A stretch of 64,000 nt of DNA from Bicyclus anynana (Eukaryota > Arthropoda > Insecta > Lepidoptera > Nymphalidae). The notes under the pieces were generated by a model, which made no database searches, had not been told where the DNA came from, and worked only from the letters and a program-made list of their open reading frames with translations. Position 1 is the first letter of the stretch. Every line of letters begins with the position of its first letter. The stretch is from the NCBI RefSeq assembly GCF_947172395.1, contig NC_069104.1:7033355-7097354 (forward strand). Direction: 5' to 3'. Positions 1 to 10,912 of this stretch are shown one piece after another. Position numbers and translations under genes: made by a program.

Positions 1-1
1 G

Positions 2-386
2 CCTGCACATTTTTTGATCGGTCGTGAGTTACTTTCTGTACCGGAATATGATATTACAGAAGTTTCAAATAATCACTTAAACCGGTGGCAGATAGTTCAA
101 CAAATATCACAACAGTTCTGGAAAAAATGGAGGCAGGATTATTTACATATGCTTCAACAGCGTCAAAAATGGTTTACAAAATCTCCAAATATTAAAGTCG
201 GTGATCTTGTTTTGTTAAATTCTGATAATGTGGCACCGCTGCAATGGAGTTTGGCTCGAGTCACAAAACTACATACTGGACCTGACGACATAGTCCGCGT
301 TGTCAGTGTTCGAACAAAAAAATTCTGAGTTTACTCGACCCGTAGTTAAGCTTAGTCCTCTACCTTTAGAGCAGGACTCTGCTTAG
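2..386 (+). pseudogene. BEL/Pao retrotransposon pol, C-terminal end (partial, frameshifted)
   Basis: This is the tail of a BEL/Pao-class polyprotein: the region after the integrase core (DUF5641-like). It opens in frame with the conserved PAHFLIGR motif and continues through a Trp-rich stretch, VGDLVLL and a W.LARV..LH.GPDD segment followed by VRVVSVRT. The frame breaks in an A7 run at 316-322, where residues ending ..RTKKF meet a stop at 326-328. The conserved end (RPVVKLSPLP) continues in the next frame to a stop at 384-386. The rest of the polyprotein lies outside the window. The family call follows from these motifs and the polypurine tract and LTR just downstream. The copy is inactive as read, unless the A run is a sequencing error. 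Confidence 0.85.
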
Positions 387-623
387 TATCAAGCATCAAC
401 TATTATAATTTAAATTTCATTTCAAATAAAAACAATTTACTTTTAAGCATTATTCAACTTAGTTTATTCAATGTATTTATCTATTTTATCACATATATTA
501 TATAATACAGTCCACTACTCTACAATTAATTCAAGTCAAATCTGTTACACAGTTCATACTAATACATAACTTACATATTGGTATCGCAACTGGTGAAATC
601 CTGTCGGATTTCGGTGGGGGGAA
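387..623 (+). other. BEL/Pao 3' non-coding spacer with polypurine tract
   Basis: AT-rich spacer between the pol stop and the LTR. It ends in the purine tract GTGGGGGGAA (614-623), which matches the place and form of the plus-strand primer of LTR retrotransposons. Confidence 0.6.
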
Positions 624-1026
624 TGTCGGATATTTGAAACCTCCCGCGCAAACCGCCGCCGCCAAAAGCCGACCGTGGCGCTAACGTCATGAAAAAAGAA
701 GATGGCCGCGACACGCAAAAATTAGCCGCGCCGCGCATTGAAAAAGTCGAAGTTTTGAGTGATTACTGGTGAAATTTAAATTGACTTTAGCGAAACTAAT
801 TGAACAATCATCCCGGTGTTTTGCACGACGTGGATGTCCGCTGCATCCAGATTCCGGATTGAAAACGAGCGAAGCCGGAGCGCACGACGCCGGGGGCGTT
901 TGAGGTTTGAGGTACAATTCTCTTAATTAATAATTCAAAACCATACATAGTTCATTGGTTGGATTTCGATGTTAAATACAGTTTAGTCTACTACGTTGTG
1001 GAAAGCAGTAGTGTGGTCTTCATACA
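624..1026 (+). repeat. Putative 3' LTR of the BEL/Pao element
   Basis: Starts TGTCGGATAT immediately after the polypurine tract. The first 280 bases are markedly GC-rich for this window. The end is placed tentatively at a CA dinucleotide near 1026. The 5' LTR is outside the window, so neither length nor target-site duplication can be verified. Confidence 0.55.
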
Positions 1027-1132
1027 TGCAAAAAATCAATTGCCTGCGTCCTGCCCTGAGGGCTTATTAGGTTTGAACTTGGAAGGAGTTTTCCATTGAA
1101 TAAGTACAATTTGCATATGCAAATTGCATGTG

Positions 1133-1375
1133 CGTTATCAACCCATATTTGGCCCACTGTTGAGCTCGAGTCTCTTCTCAGAATGTGAGGGGTTAGGAAA
1201 ATTCTCTGGTATTCAGGTTTCCTCACGATGTTTTTCTTCACCGTTTGAGACACGTGATATTTAATTTCTTAAAAATACACACGACTGAAAAGTTGGAGGC
1301 GCATGCCCCGGACCGAATGAACCCACACCCTCCGGAATCGGAAGCGGAAGTCATATCCACTGGGCTATCACGGCT
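1133..1375 (-). mobile_element. SINE-A copy (tRNA-derived)
   Basis: Read on the minus strand it has the SINE-A head (GCCGTGATAGCCCAGTGG), a mutated B-box region, the AAAGTTGGAGG segment reversed, and the tail ending in GGGTTGATAA. It has internal deletions compared with the full copies at 6801 and 28552. Confidence 0.85.
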
Positions 1376-1664
1376 CATGTGCGTGTGCAAATTCAATAGA
1401 AAACTCCTTTAAATAGATAAACTGGTACTTATCAGATTTATTAGATTCAATAAATAAATTTTCGTTTTATTAACTTTTGGAAATGCTTTAAATTCCTTTG
1501 ATGGAATTAAGTAAAATTAGTATCTACTTATAACAGTTTTTAAAACTTTTCATTTGATGGCCAAGTAAGCTATATTTAAAACTCTTGTGTACATCACTGG
1601 TTCAAAGCCTTTGCTCTTAGAATTTTTTTTTTTTAATCATTGATGGAAAGTTATCACTGCATTG

Positions 1665-1988
1665 CTCAGACCAATTATAGAAGGACCTGTATCGCACTCA
1701 TAGTCACGAACAAAATTGTCTGTCATTTTCTGAAGAAAACGAGCTTAGATTTGGTGTATATCTTATACTAAACTAGAAGTTTTTGCCCGTTTTTTAAACA
1801 ATTCAATTACACAAAAAGGTATTTTTACGGAGCTCTATAACCGACGAACACAATTAAAACTATTAACATTGATTATTAACATTGATTCTATAGAGTCAGT
1901 TTTTATAATCGCATTAGATCGTTGATCATATACTTTGACAGAAAAGTAACGTCTAGCGAGACAGGTCCTATACAATAATTGGTCTGAG
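1665..1988 (+). mobile_element. hAT-type MITE, family 1, with 8-bp target duplication
   Basis: Terminal inverted repeats begin CTCAGACCAATTAT and end ATAATTGGTCTGAG. The 8-bp duplication CTGCATTG lies at 1657-1664 and 1989-1996. No coding capacity is seen. An 8-bp duplication is the hallmark of the hAT superfamily. A second intact copy lies at 31160-31458 with a different 8-bp duplication. Confidence 0.85.
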
Positions 1989-2084
1989 CTGCATTGCTAT
2001 ATTACATTTTTTTTTTTTTTTTGTTTTCATTTTTTTTAGATTTAGTTTTTGTTTCTTTTTTTAATGGTAAATTAAGAATTGTAT

Positions 2085-2222
2085 TAAAATAAACGCATGT
2101 TGAGTTAGCCTGTAAGTGGGGTGTACAATGTAGCATATCACTTTTTAATGCATGTTATGTTTAATTAGTCATAAGTTTTTTGTATACAACGTTGGCTTCC
2201 GAATAAATAAATAAATAAACAA
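2085..2222 (+). mobile_element. LINE 3' end with AAATA-type tail
   Basis: AT-rich 3'-UTR-like segment ending in a run of AATA units at 2203-2220. This is typical of 5'-truncated Jockey-type LINE insertions. No coding sequence is left. Confidence 0.5.
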
Positions 2223-2421
2223 ATGTCACAAGCAGTGTCGCATATATAAGCTAGTATATATAAAAATCTGTGTAAAAGAAGCACGTCTACAGCCTTTTTT
2301 TGTTGACAGACGATCGTATTCGATGTTTCCTCAAGCGTTACACAAAATATTTTAGCATGTCATTTGTAACGAAATTAAAAAGTGACTAGGGACTCCAAGT
2401 CGCCACTAATGTTTTATTTAT

Positions 2422-2605
2422 GACTAGAAATCATCATCATCATTATCAGCCAATATTAAGGGCCCACTACACGGTCAGACCTCCCTCTTCGTAGGAGAGG
2501 GGATATGGAGCTTAGACCCACCAATCTGGTCCACTGGTGGGATTAGGGTAATGTTAAATTCATTAACGACCACGACCAGTTAATGATAATGACCAGGATC
2601 GTCTT
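2422..2605 (-). mobile_element. SINE-C, 3' half
   Basis: Reverse complement of the 3' part of the element at 3331-3606. Shared blocks are the CATCATCAT tail, TCAGCCAATATTAAGGGCCC and the GGGGATATGGAGCTTAGACC segment. The tRNA-like head is missing. Confidence 0.7.
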
Positions 2606-3330
2606 CTCGACTGCCGATGACTAGAAATAAAGAGTTGGTAAGATATATTCGATGAAGTACTTAGCCTTAGTGAATGCTATGGTATTCGGGCTAGAATAAT
2701 TTCTATGTTAATATAAAAAAATCATTTTTTTTGTTTGTAGTTCATAGGCTCCGAAACTACTGAATTGATTTTAATCATTTTTCCAACAATAGTAAGCAAC
2801 TTTATCAGCGAGTGACATAGGCTACATTTTATCCCATAACGGGAACTAGTATGTTATATTCAACTAGCTGTGATAAACAAGTAGCGCCCGCGTACTTTCC
2901 TCCGCGGTCCTGTAAGAATACGGGCATGAAATAAAGCCCATTAATACTCGTTGATAAAATAGCTTTCTAATTTTAAAAATCGTTTTAAAATTTAGTGCGT
3001 TAGGCGTGAAAGCGTGACAAACAAACTCGCATTTATTAATATTAGTTAAATGTAATGTATGGTGCACTTTACTAATGTAAAATGTTAGTATTTAATTTTA
3101 TATTATAAGAGAAACTGGGTTTACGACTGTTTAATAGCTTTAAACCATTAACTCCGTAAATGTTTAATTTGAGAAGCTTAATAATTTTCATCTTACTAGA
3201 TCATAATATCTTAGCTAGATTAATTACTTACGTACTGGCCAATCTAGTTGTTATAAAAGAGAACGTAAATAAATTTCATATCTATTTTTTATACATACAC
3301 AACACATACTTTCACATTGTGCATATGAAA

Positions 3331-3606
3331 ATGCCTCAATGGCCCCGTGGTTAGCCTACGTGCCTTCGGATCATGAGGTCCTGGATTCCAGTCCTATGGA
3401 GTTGGAATGTCGGTGGTATTATCTTTGGTCCTGGTCATTGTCATTGATGATAATGGTCGTTAGTTATTATCACCCTAAGCCCGCCAACCCGCATTGGAGC
3501 GGTGTGGTGGGTCTAAGCTCCATATCCCCTCTCCTCTCAGTAAGAAGAACAGACCCTGTAGTGGGCCCTTAAAATTGGCTGATACTTAATGATGATGATG
3601 ATTTCT
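3331..3606 (+). mobile_element. SINE-C (tRNA-like head, ATG-repeat tail)
   Basis: The head reads ATGCCTCAATGGCCCCGTGG followed by TTAGCCTACG and a B-box-like GGATTCCAGTCC, resembling a tRNA internal promoter. The body carries AAGCTCCATATCCCC and the 3' end runs into ATGATGATGAT. Short open frames across it are by-products of the repeat. Confidence 0.7.
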
Positions 3607-3664
3607 AGACATAAATAAAATATCAGAGCAGTGACTTGGACAAGTAGGTCTCCAACCTCCTTTT

Positions 3665-3837
3665 AATTAATAACAAATCATCATCTCCTTACCCTTATCC
3701 CACTTAAGTGGGGTCGGAAAAATATGTCAATCTTTTCCATTCGTGTCTATTACTCGTCAACTCATCATCCACTCCTTTTACACACATGTCCTCTTTCACA
3801 CAATCCAACCATCTCTTCTTTGGCCTTCCTCTCCTCT
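3665..3837 (-). mobile_element. LINE-derived fragment, split by a SINE-A insertion
   Basis: Contains CCACTTAAGTGGGGTCGG and several CTCATC / CACATGTCCTCTTTC blocks that I recognise as a common insect LINE remnant. The SINE-A copy at 3848-4164 interrupts it and the fragment appears to resume after 4165. The strand is a guess. Confidence 0.5.
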
Positions 3838-3847
3838 TATGACCTTC

Positions 3848-4164
3848 GTCGTCGTCATCAACCCATATTCGGCTCACTGCTGAGCTCGAGTCTCCTCTCA
3901 GAGTAAGAGGGGTAAGGCCAATAGTCCACCACGCTGGCCCAATGCGGATTGGCAGACTTCACACACGCAGAGAACCAAGAAAATTCTCTGGTATGCAGGT
4001 TTTCTCACGATGTTTTCCTTCACCGATTGAGACACGTGATATTTAATTTCTTAAAATGCACACAACTGAAAAGTTGGAGGTGCATGCCCCGGACCGGATT
4101 CGAACCCACACTCACCGGAATCGGAGGCAGAGGTCATATCCACTGGGCTATAACGGCACTGGGC
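3848..4164 (-). mobile_element. SINE-A, full copy with 10-bp target duplication
   Basis: Near-complete minus-strand SINE-A. TATGACCTTC occurs on both sides (3838-3847 and 4165-4174), as expected for insertion by a LINE-type nicking and reverse-transcription mechanism. Confidence 0.88.
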
Positions 4165-4251
4165 TATGACCTTCCACTTGCACATTTTAATTAATAACAA
4201 ATGGTATGCTAAATAAAATATTTTGTTTCAAGAGGAAACATTGATAACCTT

Positions 4252-4647
4252 TTTGGAGAGTGGTGGGTCATCATAACCCCTTTCTTACAAGGAGGGAGGG
4301 CTGACCCTTTAAATATGATATGATTATATGAAAAATTCTTGTTAAGCCAAATTCTATGTGACATAATATTTTAAGAACATTACGTAACTTGGCTATTGTA
4401 ACCATAAAGATGTCCGCCTTTTGAAAGATTTGATCACTTTGAAATAAGCTTTGGAGAGTGGTAGGTCATCATAACCCCTCTCTTACAAGGAGGGAGGCCT
4501 GACCCTTTAAATATGATATGATTATATGAAAAATTCTTGTTAAGCCAAATTCTATGTAACATAATATTTTAAGAACATTACGTAACTTGGCTATTGTAAC
4601 CATAAAGATGTCCGCCTTTTGAAAGATTTGATCACTTTGAAATAAGC
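4252..4647. repeat. Direct tandem duplication, 2 x 198 bp
   Basis: The unit starting TTTGGAGAGTGG at 4252 is repeated at 4450. By eye the two copies differ at four positions (about 98% identical), so the duplication is recent. There is no coding sequence. Confidence 0.9.
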
Positions 4648-5850
4648 TTAAGGTTTTTTTAAGCGCTTTCGTGGGACAGAATGGGAAATGTAATGCAGCG
4701 TATCTAAACGATTCTTGACGGTCGAGCTATTAAATGAAGCTTTTGATATTGGACCGAGAGCCTGTGTCGGTTAGACATACCTTTACTTTGCAACAGACGA
4801 AAAACGGAGAGAATGTTTTCAATTCAACGTGTATATTTTTTTATATGAACACGTACTTTTTACTAAATGGCTTGGTTTTGATTTTTTTTTTTTATTGGAA
4901 AGGAATTACTTCGAATTTCGTTCCATAAAAATATGGAAAAAAATCCAATACTAAGGAAAACAGGGGATGATTGATTGTATACCCATTAAATGTACACTAA
5001 AACTACACATAACTTTTTATAGAGTAGTCCGATTTTGATATTTATTTTTTTCCTCAAAATTAGTCCCATATTCATTTTTCTATCCCAAGGGTGGATTAAC
5101 ATGGGTGAAATATTAAAAATCTTCATGATTGGTACGCCTTGAATGAAAAGATCATCGGCTTGGCCTTCAAAGTGAGTTGATAGAAAATATTATAATGTTA
5201 TTTTTCGCTTTTTAGTTTTGAAGTCGGTTGTAATTTTCTTTTAATATGTAAAACATTTTATGAAGGCTGAAAAAAGATGGCGTACTCACCATACATTGTT
5301 TGCCCCAGACAAAAAAAGTCAATGCATCAGGAGGAAACTTTTTTCTTTGGGTTTAGTTTCCTGTCTACATTATTAGGTAATAAATTTTATTTTAAGGACT
5401 TAGATACCTAGGGGTTGTTGCGTATTGAGTAGGTACCATAACATCTCACATATATACCCAGAAAGTAAAAATTGAATTTATTTTAAAAACTTTCAAATTC
5501 AAATCGTTTCTAAGATTTCGATTTAGATGTGTTATTTTAAAATTGTAAGGTAATTTCATTTCATTTATTCAATTAGGTCTCGATATTTTTCATTTCACCT
5601 GGGTAATATTTTTTATATTTTTTAAATATTTCCTTTCCTACAATGAGGTATATCTAGCTATAGCATGTTGAAAGTCCATTAGAACATCTTGTATTTTAAC
5701 TGTACTATCGAGATTTGGTCATGAAATGATAAAGGAAGTTGGAACTTAGTAATGAAGAATTTTTTAGCTCGAATTACTTGATTACAAACTATTGTTTAAT
5801 TTTATTAACTGCTTGGCCAACTATTATTGATCATAAATATTAATAACTAG
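4648..5850. other. Unassigned AT-rich DNA
   Basis: No coding potential or clear repeat boundary is seen, apart from a remnant near 5165-5245 (TTATTTTTCGCTTTTTAGTT then GAAGTCGGTTGTAA) that belongs to the fold-back family F described at 59816. Confidence 0.5.
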
Positions 5851-6050
5851 CAGACGCTCGCGACTTCGTCCACGTGAAATTTAGTTTTTCCAAAAACATG
5901 GATTTTCCGGTATATAAAGTAGCCTAGATGTTGCTCAATAACCTCCTCTATCTTCCGGTGAAAGTCTTATTAAAATCCGTTCAGCCATCCCAGAGTTTAG
6001 CTCGGACAAACAGAAATACAGACAGACGGACAAAAATTTCAAAAAAAGCT
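5851..6050 (-). repeat. Dispersed repeat, family E (GACTTCGTCC type), diverged
   Basis: Starts CTAGCAGACGCTCGCGACTT and ends in CAGACAGACGGACAAA. It shares the 'cgcgacttcgtcc' block and the 'cggttca...' block with copies at 47115, 51530 and 57960. Confidence 0.6.
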
Positions 6051-6800
6051 TGATTATGTTTTAGTATCGTGTAAATAGCACTAAGCACTTGAAAAACACT
6101 TATAGAAAGAAAGAAAAAGAAATTGTTTATTGGATACACATACTTACACACAGTATACAGAAAACAAAAATATAAATAAATGAAATAAAATTAAAAGTTC
6201 ATTTTTTTAATTTTAGTTTTGTGAATAACACTAAAAGATTAATGTTATTCACAAATCACAGACATGCAATTAAGATGAAATATAATATTTGTAATCCCAA
6301 ATTACCAAAACCTGTTTTATAATAATTAAAAAACTATTACGTCGTTAATACAATTGACTTAGTATATTGATTGTATGACGATCCAAATAAATATTTAAGT
6401 CCAAAAAAACACCAGACACTTAAACATACAGGGAAATGTTGTTAAACGCAAATATATATTCCAAATACAACTAAATGAAAGGCAAATAATGTAAGTCAAT
6501 TTGATTGGCAAATATTGAATGGTTGGCGGCACTTATTTATAATCTTCTAAATGCTGGAACGACCTCGATAAAACTAGTAAAGCGCGGTTAGTGATTATGA
6601 CAAGAATCTTAAGAGCGTTTGAGAAATCTCTCTGGTCGTGAACATTATTGAAAATTACGTCTCCATCCCGGCGGTCTTGCTAAATATTCATTGTGCCATT
6701 TTATGGAACTATTGAGAAATTTATCGTTTATTCAAATACTAGCGACCCGTCCTGGCTTTGCATGCTATAAAGATACTAATATTATGATGAGTCTATACTA

Positions 6801-7116
6801 TCGTCGTCGTTATCAACCCATATTCGGCTCACTGCTGAGCTCGAGTCTCCTCTCAGATTGAGAGGGCTTAGGCCAATAGTCCACCACGCTGGCCCAATGC
6901 GATTGGCAGACTTCACACACGCAGAGAATTAAGAAAATTATCTGGTATGCAGGTTTCCTCACGATGTTTTCCTTCACCGTTTGAGACACGTGATATTTAA
7001 TTTCTTAAAATGCACACAACTGAAAAGTTGGAGGTGCATGCCCCGGACCGGATTCGAACCCACACCTTCCGGAATCGGAGGCAGAGGTCATATCCACTGG
7101 GCTATCACGGCCTTTT
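6801..7116 (-). mobile_element. SINE-A, full copy with 12-bp target duplication
   Basis: Complete minus-strand SINE-A. GAGTCTATACTA is found on both sides (6789-6800 and 7117-7128). The intact duplication marks it as a fairly young insertion. Confidence 0.92.
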
Positions 7117-7156
7117 GAGTCTATACTATAGGATATCTTTATGGCACTACCCGCGC

Positions 7157-7330
7157 CAGTGGCGGATTTAGAAATTTACCGCCAGTAGGATGTTAAGTTT
7201 TTGTAGCCTCTACTGATCTCTGGAATTCGATAGGTATCGTAGTCCGCAATCAATGCCTTACGAGTAAATTGTGTCAATAAAATTGCAACTTTTAATATTT
7301 TACTAGGACTATACACTACCTCATTATCTA
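7157..7330 (+). mobile_element. hAT-type MITE, family 2, 5' fragment
   Basis: Starts AGTGGCGGATTTA and shares GCAATCAATGCC and AAATTGTGTCAATAA blocks with the complete copy at 24513-24811. The right terminus is missing. Confidence 0.65.
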
Positions 7331-8134
7331 GCTGTATAGGTTATATTTGGGATGGACTGTGTAGATTCCCAACTATGAAAGAATTTTTCAAATTGGTTCA
7401 TTAGTTTCAGACCCTATTAAATGCACACAAATAAAGAATCAAATTTTTCCTCTTTATAATATTAGTATGATGTTCGTATACAACTTCGTTTGGATGCAAA
7501 TTAAGTATGAGCCCTGTAAAATCTGCACCTTCTTTTAATTAGAACCAGGATCTAGCTTCTGCTTCGATACATAATATTTAATCTTTAACAAGACTTTCTA
7601 GGATTTCTTTAATTATATTCATTCTCAAATCTGATGAACTATCGATCAACGTCAAAATAACTCAATAATCGTGATTGCAATACTATCTTGTGTGTCAGAG
7701 AAACAAGCATAGATCCTTTGCAACTTTCGTTTCGTTTTCGTTTGAACATAATATTATGATAGACTATCACTAGCGGACCCGGTCAAGCTTCGTTTGACTG
7801 CTCCATACAACTACCACCCATTTTAGGGAAGTCGGGGGTTAGAAAGAGACAAAAAGTAGCCTTATGTCACTCTTCGTCCTTTCAACTATCTCCAATTAAA
7901 AATTCGTCGCTCCGTTTTGCCGTGAAAGACGGACAAACAAACAGTCACACACACTTTCACATTTATAATAGTAAGTATGGATATTCTCGAGATTTTAATT
8001 AAGCACTAAACTAAAAATAATTACTAGAACTTTGTTTATGCAAGTATAATTTATTTATACTCAGTTATCACTGTTGAAATGAATATACTTTTAATGAAAT
8101 TTTAGTTACCACTATAATCTACGAGTACACTTAT

Positions 8135-8320
8135 CTATACTAATATTATAAAGATGTCAAGTTTGTAGGGGACAATCTCTGGATCTATTGAACCGAATTT
8201 GAAAATTCTTTTACAACTAGAAAGCCACGTTATTTGTGAGGATCACTGACTATATATTATCCTCGTATTCTCACGGGAACGGGAACTACGTGGGTGAAAC
8301 CGCGAGGCGTCGGCTAGTTA
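8135..8320 (+). repeat. Dispersed repeat, family E-like
   Basis: Begins TATACTAATATTATAAAG and carries TCTCTGGATCTATTGAACCG, then ends in GGGAACGGGAACTACGTGGG and CGGCTAGTT. These ends recur at 12830, 19575, 46797 and, inverted, at 37330 and 52455. Confidence 0.65.
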
Positions 8321-8736
8321 GGTACGAGTATATTATGCGAGGAAGTTGAGGGACCTCGCAAATGTACCGCAGGATGTCGTTTGTAGAACTTGCACAACAC
8401 CTACATACTGGACCAGCCATATCTACAACGGTTATAAATACAGTTCAGTAGAGCTTGTTTCCATCATGCAAGACCTCATAAACTTAATCAGAAGTTGTAC
8501 TATCTTGTTCCTTTTGCACATTTTCATCATCATACTCGTAAAGATGAGATTTAATTTGTTGATATTATCAATGTATAATTTTCGATCGATATCGATGTAT
8601 AATTTTGTTCAATATAAAGTTAGGTTAGGTTCGGTCAGAACATACAAATTCCGGTGCTTAGCCTGCTTTAGGGTGTAACCTAAAGCTAGTTCAGGAGCAC
8701 CTATCGCTGAAAATAAAAAATAAAAAAAAATCATAA

Positions 8737-9190
8737 ACAAATTGAACCGACTTCAAAATTAGAAAATAAACTAAAAAGCGAAAAATAACATCGAACTTTT
8801 CTGATCACTTTTAAGGGGTGTCAAGGCAGTGTATTAATTAAAGCCGTTTCTGAAAAAAAACACGGTAAAGAACTGTCTGAATTAGTGGCGTGCACAGGGT
8901 GTTTAACTAGGGTGTGCACTATAAGTACAATTTAGTTACAAAATGGAAAATTCCTTCTCTAAAGCAGGTTCTTATTGGCTCCTCAGGGTAGGCAGTGCAT
9001 TTTTGCATTTATGGAGTGCACGGCACTGGTCTGAATATCGTACAACTTATGATTTAAACGGCTTGAGTTAATGCATCACTGTATTGGCACTACCTTCATA
9101 GTGATTAGAAGGTAGCAAGTTTGATTTTAATTTTCGCTTCTTAGTTTATTTTCTGATTTTGAAGTCGGTTCAATATTTTTATGATTTTTT
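8737..9190. mobile_element. Fold-back element, family F, old copy with enlarged loop
   Basis: Left arm begins AACCGACTTCAAAATTAG and continues AAAAAGCGAAAAATAACATC. The right arm carries the reverse complement, ending GAAGTCGGTTCAATA. It matches the perfect palindrome at 59816-60144 but the arms have diverged. Confidence 0.65.
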
Positions 9191-9636
9191 TTTATTATGC
9201 AATCAGCTAGCTGTGCCATTTATGATTAGCGAACCTATTGCATGTACTTAATAAAATGATTATAATTGGTAGAAATTCTAACTAGATGTTTAGATAAATA
9301 AGTTTCCATTCTTGGTAATATTCCATGCCGACATGCTTTATATACCTAGTAGTAATTAGCTTCAGTTATTACATGTAATTAGATAAATTTTTCTAACTCT
9401 ATATTTTATACTGCGGACCGGTGATGCTCACTAAATGGATTATCGTATCGGTGTCCGTTATATCTAGCATTCCTTATCAAAGGTACCTTCAAGGCAAGAG
9501 GTGATAAACATTAATCCTGAGTGCAGAATTAGTTCTTGAAGTAGTGCATATGTCAGATGGTAATCATAATTCCTTATTAGCAGATCCTGCTTATTAGTTT
9601 TATATCGAAACTTCATCTACTATGGTGTAGTGAAGA

Positions 9637-9719
9637 TATACTCAAAGGCACAATTATCCGCCTACTTTATTATGACACGAGTATTTTGAAGTAGGCGGAT
9701 AGTTGTGCCTTTGAGTATA
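9637..9719. repeat. Short perfect hairpin (31-bp arms)
   Basis: Arms at 9637-9667 and 9689-9719 are reverse complements except for one T/G position, which would be a G:U pair in RNA. The loop is 21 bases. The size resembles a microRNA precursor, but a MITE end is equally possible. Confidence 0.7.
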
Positions 9720-9949
9720 CTTGTTAGCCCTAACGATATTTTATACTAGAGCGCGCATATCCCAAGCATTCGTGATTATTACCGTAAAGGAGTTGGTCCA
9801 AAATTGTATGAAGCCCAGGATCAGTTATTGTACCCTAGCGGATATAAAAGAAGATATTTTTTTTAACTATTTTTGATTATACAAATCTACGAATTTACTT
9901 TAATGCTTTCGAAATCATTTTAATTATCTCCTAAGAAATGTAACACGGG

Positions 9950-10330
9950 TATGGGTAATAATGGTGGATAGATGACGTTTTCAACGCAGTAATCGATTTG
10001 ACGTTTGCTGTCAACTGTCGTCTCATATTTGCTTTTTGGGCGCCATCTTGATATATCTCAAAATATTGGGCTTTTATTTTATTTAGTTAGATTTATTCAC
10101 TTTAAAAAAATTTAATAATCTCCTAGTTTTTTCTAACTTTAATAATACGGGGTACAAAAGTGGTCCTGAAATGGACCATCTCCTTTGTTCCTACACACAC
10201 TCGTCGTTCGCTCGTTTTCGAAATGTTAATCCTAACAAAAGCCGGACACCGTTTATTTCGGCTAGATGCGAAATAGAAAATCCTATCTATGTCCGGTCTA
10301 ATCCGGACACCTGACAACTCTACTCCTAAC
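9950..10330. repeat. Dispersed repeat, family G, copy 1
   Basis: Shares long blocks with 50555-50825, for example GATTTGACGTTTGCTGTCAA, GCGCCATCTTGATAT, TTAGTTAGATTTATTCACTT and CCTGAAATGGACCATCTC. Its type is unknown to me. Confidence 0.65.
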
Positions 10331-10366
10331 CACACTAGATTATAAACAAAATAGTAATTCTTTTAA

Positions 10367-10790
10367 GGGCAATTGCATACGTTTTTATAATAAACTACCA
10401 TATGAAGCCACTGGAATGTCTCTTAAAAAGTTCAAAGTGTTTATTAAACACAAGCTTTTTGGAAAATCTTATTATAGTGTTAATGAGTATACAAGTGATA
10501 AAAAAGCTTGGTGTTAAACTTTATTGTACTATTGTGTGCTTAGTTTTAAATAAGTTTGTAAAATGGTGGTAAACAAAAAAAAAATAAACCTTGGCTGAGT
10601 TTGTTGTGGGCTCTTCTCGGACAAAGCGCGTTTGGAACCCTCGTAACTTTAATTTTAAGTTTTCGACTATTATTACCACCATTAGATTAAATTATGACAT
10701 AATCTTTAGACTTTAGGGTTACGAATTTAAAAGTGCTTGTAAACTAAGCCTAATTTTATGTATTTATAAATGTATTTTTTATTATAATAC
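10367..10790 (+). pseudogene. Jockey/CR1-type LINE: ORF2 C-terminus and 3' UTR
   Basis: The frame ending at the stop 10515-10517 reads a typical LINE reverse-transcriptase C-terminus: FYNKLP, then LKKFKVFIKHKL, then SYYSVNEY and DKKAW. The 3' UTR follows (GGGCTCTTCTCGGACAAAGC and AAAGTGCTTGTAAACTAAGC). Other copies of this 3' UTR are at 31090, 21690 and, inverted, 46282. The element is 5'-truncated. It ends about 20 bases before the first Sema-5c exon visible here. Confidence 0.7.
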
Positions 10791-10809
10791 GTTATCTCTT
10801 ACCTTCCAG

Positions 10810-10912
10810 ACCTGTTGGCGTCAGATAGCGATATCTTTGAAGATAAGGACGGCAACTCATTTTCGCAACTGCTGTTTGACGTGGCGAGGGACCAGGTGAT
10901 AGTGGGCGCGAG
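10810..10912 (+). CDS. Sema5c: Sema5c first visible exon (sema domain start)
   Basis: Acceptor TTCCAG and donor GTGAGT. Reads ..FSQLLFDVARDQVIVGAR, the first strand of the sema beta-propeller. It starts inside a codon and ends after two bases of the Arg codon. The preceding exon is not in the window. Confidence 0.9.

Noticed and set aside
3949..4194. Open frames containing a MPRTGFEPT-like motif, recurring several times
   Set aside because: They are translations of SINE-A copies on one strand, not conserved proteins.
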